A DNA stretch of 64,000 bases from positions 11,711,001 to 11,775,000 of the forward strand of contig NC_134704.1 in NCBI RefSeq assembly GCF_043290135.1. The letters are read 5' to 3'. Shown piece by piece: positions 21,218 through 30,420 of the stretch. Made by a program: the position numbers and the translations under genes. The stretch comes from Rhipicephalus microplus (lineage: Eukaryota > Arthropoda > Arachnida > Ixodida > Ixodidae). Below the pieces are notes generated by a model that ran no database searches, was not told the DNA's origin, and was given only the letters and a program-made list of their open reading frames with translations. The first letter of the stretch is position 1. Each line of letters starts with the position of its first letter.

Positions 21218-21820
21218 TCAGGGAATCCAGTTTGTTACCCTTAATGACCAGCGGTTATCCTGTCTACGCGTTACATGCCTGGCCCATGTCCGTTTCCTCT
21301 TCTTGACTTCAACTACGATATCCTTAATCCCCGTTTCTTCCCTAATCCACTCTGCTCTCTTCTTGTCTCTTAAGGTTACACCTACCATTTGTCTTTCAAT
21401 TGCTCGCTGCGTCGTCTTCAATTTAAGCTGAACACTCTTTGTAAGTCTCCAGGTTTCTGCTCCATAGCTAATCACCGGCAAGATGCAGCTCTTATATACG
21501 TTCCTCTTGAGGGATAGTGGCAATCTACCTGTCATGATTTGAGAGTGCTTGCCAAATGGGCTCCACCCCATTTTTATTCTTCTAGTTACTTCAATCTCGT
21601 GGTTCGACTCCGTGGTTATTACCTGCCCTAAGTAGAAATAGTCTTTGACAACTTGTAGTGCACTATTACCGATCTGGAAGCGCTGCTCTCTTTCGAGGTT
21701 GTTGTACATTACTTTGGTTTTCTGCAGATTAATTTTAAGACCCTTTTTTCTGCTCTCCTTTTCTCACTCCATAATCATGAGTTGAAATTTGTCCCCTGAG
21801 TTACTCAGCAATGCAATGTC
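21218..21820 (-). pseudogene. LINE reverse transcriptase C-terminus, RTE-type, broken
   Basis: The frame resumes inside the catalytic region: only DIALLSNSG of the usual (F/Y)ADD-IALLS block remains, so the two catalytic aspartates are gone. Then follow SALQVVKDYFYLG, a SYGAETWRLTKS segment, a KTTQRAIERQMVGV segment, and the C-terminal RKRTWARHVTRRQDNRWSLR typical of RTE-type elements. One stop lies at ME*EKRR. The protein continues past 21218 with a frame change to a WVRG-RQKVRW-like end. Confidence 0.88.
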
Positions 21821-21821
21821 A

Positions 21822-21862
21822 GGTACGACGCAGTGACCATTCTATGGTCACTGCATCGTACC
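21822..21862. repeat. 19-bp inverted repeat at the LINE deletion junction
   Basis: Arms 21822-21840 and 21844-21862 are complementary with one mismatch around a 3-base loop. One arm is genuine endonuclease sequence; the other is an inverted copy placed directly before the residual RT sequence. Confidence 0.85.
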
Positions 21863-22521
21863 TTGCCAAGCACTTCCACATCCTGCACGATGCCTGGGTG
21901 TGCACTCATCATAAAGTCTATTTCGTTCTTATTTTCGCCATTAGGGCTCCTCCATGTCCATTACGGTTTCCTCGTTTTCAGTAGAAGGTATTAAAAATTC
22001 GTAAATAATTGCGTTCTGCAAATTCTACTAGTAGCTCTCCTCTGGCATTTCTATTACCGATGCCATAATCTCCCACTGCCTGGTCTCCAGCCTGCTTCTT
22101 CCCTACCTATGCATTAAAGTCCCCCATTAGTATAGTAGACTGTGTTTTCACTTTACGCATTGCCGATTTCGCGACTTCACAGAAGCTTTCAACTGAAGCG
22201 TCATCATGGCTGGTTGTAGGCGCGTAAGCCTGTACCACATTCATCTTGTATCTCCTATTGAGTTCAATTACAATACCTACTACCATTTCATTCATGCTAT
22301 ACAGCTATGTTTCTGTGATTAAGGAGCCCCACTCCCAGTTCTCTTCTATCAGCCAAGCCCCGAGAGCAAAGAACGTGCCTATTCTGTAGCACCGTATAGG
22401 CCCCATCTCTTCTCCTAACCTCACTGAGCCTGATTACACCCCATTTAACACCCTCCAGCTCCTCGAATAGTACAGCTCGACTCTCCTCACTAGATAAGGT
22501 GCTAGCGTTAAACGTTGCCAA
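21860..22521 (-). pseudogene. LINE apurinic-like endonuclease domain, broken
   Basis: Two adjoining minus-strand frames (22521-22297 and 22295-22107) carry an endonuclease/exonuclease/phosphatase-type domain. MATFNASTLSS at the start, a VVQAYAPT segment and the catalytic-region motif MGDFNA are visible. Further downstream an AHPGIVQDVEVLGKVRCSDH-like stretch lies close to the deletion junction. In-frame stops after HRNIAV and after GDFNA, plus others before the junction, break the reading frame. In a complete element this domain nicks the target DNA for target-primed reverse transcription. Confidence 0.85.
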
Positions 22522-22815
22522 GTTCAGGTTGCAATAGCGGCCTGTCCGGATCCAGAGATTCTTAGCACCCTCTCCTGCGTTGCAGATCTGACCGCCGCCG
22601 TAGTCAGTTGCTTCGCAGCTGCTGGGGACTGAGGGCCATGAGTTAATTGACGTATATGCATGTGGGAGGTAGTGGCCAGATGCTGTACCAGGGTGGCCAA
22701 TCCTTCTCTGGTGAGGGAGTGTGTTACCGGCGGTGGTCCCCGGTGAGGCCGCACCCCAGGCCTCTTAATGCAGTTCCATCGCCATGCGAATTCTTTTTAT
22801 CCGGTGGGGAACTGC

Positions 22816-22886
22816 GCGGCAACGGGATTTGAACCACGGACCTCTTGCATGTGAGGTGGATGCTCTAACCACTACGCCATCACCGC
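22816..22886 (-). ncRNA. tRNA-like sequence at the 5' end of the RTE-like LINE
   Basis: The acceptor halves GCGGTGA and TTGCCGC pair with G-T wobbles. Box A is TGGCGTAGTGG and box B is GGTTCAAATCC. An ATGCAA loop closed by CCTC/GAGG suggests descent from an alanine-type tRNA. The T stem is only weakly paired, so it is not a working tRNA. It leads directly into the LINE's leader and could act as an internal Pol III promoter, or mark a SINE/LINE fusion. Confidence 0.6.
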
Positions 22887-22889
22887 TTA

Positions 22890-24841
22890 TCTACGATATA
22901 TAGAGCGAGAGAATGAGATAAATGCTGCTTTACTTCTTAAAATTACTCCCGAATTATTAAAGGTATTGTCATTACCTTGTATCATCAGTGAGTGCGTTTC
23001 CCAGTTCACTGCACCGCTAACGACCACACTTTAATTTCATTGTTTTTTGTTACCGGAAGTCCACGGGGAGATTTCACAGTGCGGCACTCAACTTTTTTCA
23101 AGAACAGTCCCCAGCGAGGTGGACTCTTTAACCTTGCGAGTCCCTTTTGTGTCATATTGCGCAAAATACAACTGGGATCAAAGACTCCCGCCCACAAACA
23201 AAACATCGACGCGTACGTACTCATGCTGCAGCCTCCCAATAGCACCAATGACCCCCGGAATAAATAACAAGAACAAAGCAAGTCGTAGTAAAGACGCTAT
23301 CTGTTCCTCGCATCTCGTTCTTCCATCTCGGCCACGGCGGCGCAGCTGCGGAATTCAGCCACGTGCCGCGTATATATACAGTGGCCGCGTTCTGTGTGCC
23401 TGACGGAAGCTCTGAAAAGCTAGCGAAACAAATTGGGGTTATGTTCGGTCCAGTGGAGTGGTGGGGCGAGGGACTCGCCCTCAAAACTATCCTTTATGTT
23501 GCGCCTATCCCTTTTGTCTCTCTTGCTGTAATGCACAGCCGCCGCCAACATCCTCAGCGCAGCGGTCTTGTGCGCGCCGCCGACTATGTATACCCGATCG
23601 ACGCGCTCCAACGGTGTCCCAAGTTTCAGCGAGATACGAGCGCTTGTTTCCTTTGCTCTCTCTCTGGCTCACCAACAAGGCCTGGCCTCCTTTCACAGCT
23701 GCGATCGAGCACCCCTCGAAGGGAACTCGATATCAAGCCTGTCTCCTAGGTGCTTTATTTTCTTTTAGTTTTTTCTTCCTCTTCAGCTCCTTCGCCTCCA
23801 TTTCGTGATCCCTACACCACTGCCATTCTTTTGTTCGCGCCCTGCTACAAAAAGGCCCCTTCTTTTAGCTTCGCATTTTTTGTCGTCTTCTGGCCTCGCG
23901 CCAGTGAATGGTAGGTACACGATAATTCTGTATTGATTAAGGAAAGAGAATGCTCTAGAGCGGCGGTGCATATGAGTTGCCCGACCTTCTTGATTGCTCT
24001 TCGCTACGTCTATGCAGATACAAGTAAAACTAAGACATATATGTTGTCTTGGGTAACTAGTAACATCAATCGATGCAGCGTTTCAGATCAAAAGCGTGAA
24101 TTCGATTTCATGTTGTAATTGGAAATCGGGTAGAAGTTGCCCCCATTGGAAAAAAAAAACATCGTCCGTGTTGCAATATTTGGGGACGATGCTTTGAAGC
24201 AGCTTTGACAGCGAACGCTGTTCTCTCATAAGATTGCAACACGGGCTGATTTCGGCACCGTATACCTGCGTTAGGATGTTAGAATATAGCCAAAAGTGAA
24301 AAAGTTTATCTTCGAGTGCACGTCTTCAAGCATAGGCTGCCGTGGTCTGCGCGCGGAATGATTTTCAGATCTTGAAGGTGAGCTGTTGAATGAACCATAA
24401 GTTTGCGCATTTTATTCGTGAGTGGAAATGCAGGCACCTTTGAAGCGGCCCCAGTTCGAAAGAACAATAAATCTCTTAGAGCATCCGGTCCTGCACAGTT
24501 GACATTTGCTGCGTGCAGCTCAAACACAAAGACGTAACTGTGACAGTCGCAATAGTTCGCGCTTGTCCTGTGCGTACCTGTGCATTCTTCTCCAGCTTCT
24601 AGCGCACAGCTGAAGCTGTGCGCTAGAACTTTCAACCTGCTTGTCACTCTTCGTGCGACATTCCTATTTTTTGCTAACTCATTCATCACTTCGCCCTTGC
24701 AGCGAAACTGTGATTTTTTTCACTGGAGTGCTGTGACGTTATGATTTGCTCGCTTGTTTGCGTCAATGCTTGTTTGCGTCAATGAACTTGGAAAATGCCA
24801 GGCCTGCACGGAAGGTGCAGCAGAGTCACAGCGAAAACTAA
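22890..24841. other. unassigned; contains a 15-bp near-palindrome at 24597-24628
   Basis: No gene recognised. GC-rich stretches (23.3-23.75 kb) give many overlapping 60-130 codon frames on both strands, with a GTATATATACAG sequence near 23369 that could be a TATA element. A perfect inverted repeat (arms 24597-24611 and 24614-24628, 2-base loop) holds AGCGCACAGCT. Confidence 0.4.
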
Positions 24842-24861
24842 AAGAGCGGCCTGATTGATAA

Positions 24862-25099
24862 TGATTGATATGTGGGGCTTAACGTCCCAAAACCACTATA
24901 TGATTATGAGAGATGCCGTAGTGGAGGGCTCCGGAAATTTAGACCACCTGGGGTTCTTTAACGTGCACCCAAATCTGAGCACACGGGCCTACAACATTTC
25001 CGCCTCCATCGTAAATGCAGCTGCCGCAGCCGGGATTCGAACCCGCGCCCTGTGGGTCAGCAGCCGAGTGCCTTAGCCACTACGCCACCGCGGCGGGGC
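24862..25099 (-). mobile_element. tRNA-derived SINE (Ruka-like) with 11-bp target-site duplication
   Basis: A full-length copy read on the minus strand. Box B is intact (GGTTCGAATCC), the core is well kept, and the tail holds TCAATCA repeats. The exact direct repeat AAGAGCGGCCT lies at 24842-24852 and 25102-25112. The retained duplication and promoter suggest a relatively young insertion. Confidence 0.93.
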
Positions 25100-25568
25100 A
25101 GAAGAGCGGCCTTTCAGAAGGAGGAGGAGTGAAAGAGGAAGGACAGGGAGGTTAGCCAGTTTGCCTTTCGGAAGCTTTTCTATAACATTCATTGGGTAAC
25201 TGCTGCAAGCCCACTTGCTTGCAATAGTTACTTTTATGTAGTAGGCTGACATTCGCTATGCTATTTTGGTCATTCGTCTGAGAAACATGGTATCCGCTAA
25301 ACACTTGCGTGGAATTTTGTGCCAATCGTTCATTCTGTGGATGACGATGAGAAATAAGGCCTGGAGTGCATGGTATGCGGTACAGTTAATAGGGGAAAAA
25401 GAACAACATTTTGTAATAGGTCGGAGCATTGGACGACCCACTCGTTACGCTATTCGCATTGTGCGACGACTGGCTGTTTTATACCATTTAGAGTTCGTAT
25501 TAACGCGATTGCTGATTGTTTTACCAACATCAAGCTTGCCAACGGTAAAGTTGCCAACAACTTCAGAG

Positions 25569-25760
25569 CACTGGCGTGGCTCAGTGGTAGAATACTGGGC
25601 TTGCACGCAGTGGACCCGGCCTCAATTCCCACTGTGTCATTGGTACTAGGTTACCTTTTATTTTCTAATTTTGTTCGATGTGGTTACGGACGCCGGTGAT
25701 GGCGGCAGCAGCGGCGAACAACTACGGCGCTGCGCGTGACTTGAGTTGTGATTTCATAAC
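25569..25760 (+). mobile_element. tRNA-derived SINE of a second family
   Basis: A tRNA-like head (GGCGTGGCTCAGTGGTAGAA, then TTGCACGCAGTGG) has good box A and a decayed box B (GGCCTCAATTCCC). An AT-rich linker and a GC-rich GGTGATGGCGGC body follow, ending near AGCTTTCGCTGTAA. Boundaries are approximate. Confidence 0.55.
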
Positions 25761-27960
25761 AGCTTTCGCTGTAAAATTGTTTACGTCTTTTCAAGCAGTC
25801 ATTACAGATGTGGCTCATGACAACAAACAATCGAAAACTTTGCTGTCTTACCCGCTGTTGTGGGAACCGACGATGCAAGACCGCAACAAAGAAGTGCGTT
25901 GAAGATGTCTTTTCTTATTCCCTCGCTTTTTTTTCTCGAATAAAACCACAAATATGTGACGGCATGGAGCTTATACACCATGTTTGTGACTACTTAGCAT
26001 AATTCGCGAAGGCACTTTCAATCACGGCGTGTTCGTTTCGGTGGCGATAAAGGCCGCAGCAAAGCCTTTCATGGGAACCTCAGTGCGGAGAATAATCTCT
26101 CGTGTAATGGAACTACGAAATAACGTAATACCAAAGCGGGAAGGGAAAGGAAAAAGCAACCTCTGGAGCGAAATTCCAGCGTGCCTTGCGCGCCACTCCC
26201 GCTTATGTTGTTCCAGACTTTTTCTATTGATTGTTTTTGTTAGTTTCAAAGCATGACAACGCCTATACAACGGCTTTGCATCGTCTGTCTCGAACGAGAT
26301 AAGAGAGCTTACTCTTAATATGTGCAGCACATGGCAAAGTATACACAGCCAGGCGAGCAGTGCTTCCTTTGTGTGATTTTTCTCGGTACAACGTATACGC
26401 AATGAGCACAAAGGTAAATAACAACACTCTTGCTAGGATGCCTTTCACGCAATAAATTGAAAATCCTCCTTTCACAGATTAGACTAAGTCTTTCTTTCAT
26501 ATTGAAGTTAAAAAAAACTAGCTGCTGAAAAATTTTGAAAATAATTTCTTGTCCTGTTTAATTTGAACAAAGTTTAGGACTTTCACAAAGTTCATTCTTG
26601 CAACATTATATTCTTAAAGATACAATAAAAACGGATGCCCAACAAAGGTGACGTAACAATAAGCCAACATGTCTTGAAAGCAAGCTCACAGTGCTGATGC
26701 ATGGTGTGAAAGCTCTATTTTGGCTTGACTAAAAAATGACTTATATAGTTTCTCAAAACTTCATAATTATGACATTTATCGTGAGTAAATCCTGCTCCAA
26801 CGTGTTCATTTAAACGTTGACGCTAGGAAAATTGCTCTTTCAAATCAGTAAAAATCTACGACTTGAGTAATTACAGACATCATGCATACGTGTTAACTTC
26901 TAGAGATCTTATTTTGATCTTACAAAATCTGTTCACTGTGAAGAAGTTAAGGTATGTAGCACGTTGCCTCTTTTCTTACTCTATATCAACTACCACAAGG
27001 CTACTCTGCTATACCTGAACTAAAATTAACGCAGCATACACACAAGATGCCCCACATAAAAAAGACACGACACGCACACTGCAGGAGATACCAGCTTGAG
27101 ATATTTTCCCTTAACATTTCAAAGCTTCTTGAGAAAAAAATTTGAAGTATTATTTCATTTATCGCGTCAAGTTTCGATGTGTTCTTTGGAGCGTAGCTCT
27201 GACGCTCCAAACTTGATTCGCGATGGTCCAATCTTCGAGCGTGACACTAAAAGAGTGGTCACGGCGAGTTCTATCTCGCTACATGCTCAAACGGTTCCAG
27301 AAAAATTGGTCCCCGAGAACTTCAAGACAGTTGGGGAGATGACAATTGATTGTGACCGCTCGCAAGGCAGATGAAATGGCGAGGCGAAAAAAGAAAAGAA
27401 AAGGCAGGCCGTCTGGAAAGAAGCATTCGGTGCCGACGAATCCGGAAGCAAGTGTGTCAAGTTGATTACCTGGCTGTAACACGGCAGCATAGAATGGCTA
27501 GGGGAATGGTAAAAAATCATTCTCTGCAAGAAAACACGGGACGGCGCGGTGGACCGGTAAGTGCAGGACCGTGTTTGAACGCTTAGTGGCATCACGGAGA
27601 CTGTTTCAAAGTACAGCCTCTGCTGCGTTTTCTTTCTTTATTGTTCTTTTTTGATTCTTTCGAGGTTCTCCTGGGAACTGTGAAGATTGCGCCGCGTCTT
27701 TCAATAAAACCGAACAGCCTTGTTTGCGCCCTCTGTACTGGCTGTCAGAGAATCAGAATTGACTGCGCCATTCTCTGCAGCAGTCATTACTATATTCATC
27801 GTCAATATAAACAAAATCACAGCATAAATGCAGCAGCCCAACCATTTCACTAAAATTACAGAAAGCCTAACAGCGATCTGCAGTTGCTGCTGGTTTAGGC
27901 GTCCTTGTTCCATACCTTCAATGTTTTGTAGATTCCCCTGTTGTTTATTATCTACCGGTA
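25761..27960. other. unassigned, no supportable gene
   Basis: AT-rich DNA with short open frames only, including a 129-codon minus-strand frame at 26022-26411 with no motif. Confidence 0.4.
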
Positions 27961-27964
27961 CGGA

Positions 27965-28011
27965 GTGTTACTTCCCGTAGTGCAACTTAGGTGCACTACG
28001 GGAAGTAACAC
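27965..28011. repeat. perfect 20-bp inverted repeat, 7-base loop
   Basis: Arms 27965-27984 and 27992-28011 are exact reverse complements (TACTTCCCGTAGTGCA in the left arm) around ACTTAGG. No flanking element explains it. It could be a DNA hairpin, an RNA stem or a template-switch product. Confidence 0.95.
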
Positions 28012-29968
28012 AAAACGAACGATGATCTGCTTGCACTGCTCACCCTACTTTATTTTTCTCTGTAAGATTTTTTTATAAGATTTCAATATTACCGCCTACC
28101 ACCGGGGTTCTCAAGCCTGTTGGCGCCAGATAACCCTAATAAGCTACATTAGGTGCCAAGGAACTCCCCCGGTGATCGTTTTTATTTTAATTTTCAGTCA
28201 ATTCAAACTCAAAATTTGTACTGCAAAAGCTTTCGGAGTAAGCTTTATGTTTGGACTTCTTGCTCATGTTGAACGACGCACAATCATGACTAGAGGGTTA
28301 AACGTAGCACGCAGTGCATGCGTGCGGCGCCAGTTGTGATGATGGACCGATAAGCGTAGCAGAGGCGCAGAGCCTAGACGTAGCGGCATCTATGTTTGAA
28401 TAGCTGAAATGCACATGGTAATAATATAAAGCCCCCGAGATCTAGGCCACCACGAGACCCACTTTCAGAGTCGCATTGGCTTCAAACTGCTGGCGGGATT
28501 TATTGAGCAGTTCGCACGGTGCTGTTACGCACTGAAATGTGCTTATTGACACTCGGGTGTGAATAATGTAGGTTTCTTATATACCGATCACACCACGGGG
28601 TCGCCATCTGAGGGAGTAGAGTGGGCGAGTGCGGAACCGGGAAAAATTAATCAGTAGCTGGGGGAACCTGCTGAACTTTTCGTTCCACGAAACCCACTTT
28701 AATAACACCGGTCTATAGTATCTGTGTCTTCACCAATCGGCGTCGCAGACAAAGAAGCGTCTTCATAATGCTAATTTATTACTTCCCAATTTCTCGCATC
28801 CCACTTCTCATTCAATTACTCTTTGAGTGAATATATTGTCTCGTTTAATGAACGGCATTTGTGCCTACTGAATTTGCTTCCAATAGTGTTGCACTTATTT
28901 AGATTTGTTTCACCTAAATAACAAAAAAAATCAACAGGAGACGTGCATGTCTCGTTTATTTCTTGAACAGTTTAAAGGTCAGGTGGTATGTTAATGGGAT
29001 CTAAGCAAATCACTTCTCCTTTTCGGTTCGAATTTTAGTTTAGTTAGTCTAGTTTGGATTTGGGAATAGCAGTCATGTAATGTTCGGGATTAGTTTCTTT
29101 TGTCGTTGTTGTTGTTGTTGATAAATTTATAGGTCTTTCAGGGTTACCAACCGTCGAGTAATTACTCCAGGTCTAGAGAATTTGTGGAATTTCACAGGCA
29201 GCGTATAGGTAGCATAGGGCGATTGTACGATTGTCTTACGTAGGGTAATTTGCCACTTTCGCTCATCATCAATCAGCGAAAAATGTAGAGGATCGACGTG
29301 ACACCCCTGAGGGTGATATTCTTAAATAGTTCCGAAAACTAAATCAATCTTTTCACGAAATTGGATATGTTCTAATACACAATTATTCAGCATAAAGCGA
29401 AGACCAAAAATAATATTTGACGCATCCCTGCGCTAGCGTTGTTAATTTTTTCCAACGAACGTTTTCCCCCTCTCCGCTATCTACAATTCGTTTGCTGCGT
29501 AGGGGAGATTCCGATTTCGTGGTGGTGTTTGGCTCAAGTCAAAAAGGCAGGCGAACGCCTTAGATACCTTATAGAACACCAAAACTAACCGGACGCCCCA
29601 AACGCGAGCAATGCAAAACAACATGATCGCGTAATGAATCACCTCATGGCATCATTTCGACATCATGATTGCCAGAATTAGGGATTCCATCATGAATTCA
29701 TGTCACTGTGACACGACATAATGTGACGACAAATGATGACGTCGTTACTTGGACACGGTGGGCTCATCCCGGAGGTACGTTACAATCAGATAGCTTGCAG
29801 TGGCTCCGATCCCGGTGGAAGTGCAAATTTACGCTAGGTACACAATTATTTTGAGGGTGGAGAAATCACAACTGACTGAATCTCCTAGTTTGTTTTCCGA
29901 AGCTAAAGCTCCCCCCTTTTAAACACCAGGATGGTTTTTTCTCCTCATCTGCTGTCTTTCATGTTTTC
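28012..29968. other. unassigned
   Basis: No gene recognised. A TATAAAG motif near 28428 and a TGATGACGTCG stretch near 29735 are isolated motifs. A short (GTT)n run lies near 29106. Confidence 0.4.
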
Positions 29969-30206
29969 GGGCCTGCTGGGTTGGTCTATAGTGGCTAAGG
30001 CACTCGGCTGCTGGCCCGCTGGTCGCGGGTTGCTATCCCGGCTGCGACGGCTCCATTTTCGAAGGAGACGAAAATGCTGTAGGCCCGTGTGTTGAAATTT
30101 GGGTGAACCTTAAAAAACCCCAGGTGGTCGAAATTTCCGTAGCCTTCCACTTCGGCGTCTCTCATAACCATATGGTGCTTTTGGGAGGTTAAGGCCCACG
30201 TATATA
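29969..30206 (+). mobile_element. tRNA-derived SINE (Ruka-like), plus strand, older copy
   Basis: The head shows GGTCTATAGTGGCTAAGG and a decayed box B (GGTTGCTATCC). The core (GTAGGCCCGTGTG, GGTGGTCGAAATTTCCG, GCGTCTCTCATAACC) is clear with many substitutions. The tail runs into TATATATC without a visible target-site duplication. It abuts an RTE-like LINE tail. Confidence 0.85.
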
Positions 30207-30219
30207 TCTTTGGTAACTA

Positions 30220-30381
30220 ACTGAATTCCCAAAGAAGGCAAGCGGGTTAGGAGGAGACAGAAGGTTTGGTGGACAGATGAGATTAAGAAGTTTGCGGGTA
30301 TAAATTGGCAGCATCAAGCACAGGACCGGGTTAACTGGCGGAACATGGGAGAGGTTTTTGTCCTGTGGTGGACGTAGTCAC

Positions 30382-30420
<39 letters not shown>
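30220..30420 (+). mobile_element. solo 3' tail of the RTE-like LINE
   Basis: The sequence matches the reverse complement of 21020-21240 along its length, including GATGAGATTAAGAAG, GCGGGTATAAATTGGCAGCA and GGTGGACGTAGTCA, and ends in (GAT)n at 30383-30419. It is a heavily 5'-truncated second copy in the opposite orientation. Confidence 0.9.

Larger units (their letters stand above)
21010..22886 (-). mobile_element. RTE-like LINE with tRNA-like 5' end, internally deleted
   Basis: On the minus strand, in order: a tRNA-like 5' end (22886-22816), a short leader, an endonuclease region (about 22521-21860), a junction at about 21845, the C-terminal part of reverse transcriptase (about 21820-21220), a short 3' UTR and a (GAT)n tail (21062-21018). 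Most of the RT core is missing. The element's 3' UTR matches the solo tail at 30220-30420. RTE-type elements typically end in short tandem repeats rather than poly(A), which fits. Confidence 0.85.

Noticed and set aside
20994..21431. 145-codon plus-strand frame beginning with a poly-histidine run
   Set aside because: It is the antisense of the RTE-like LINE; the histidines come from its trinucleotide tail.
23281..23971. Cluster of overlapping frames suggesting a GC-rich gene with a TATA box near 23369
   Set aside because: Frames overlap on both strands without any domain; a lone TATATATA is weak evidence in a TA-rich genome.
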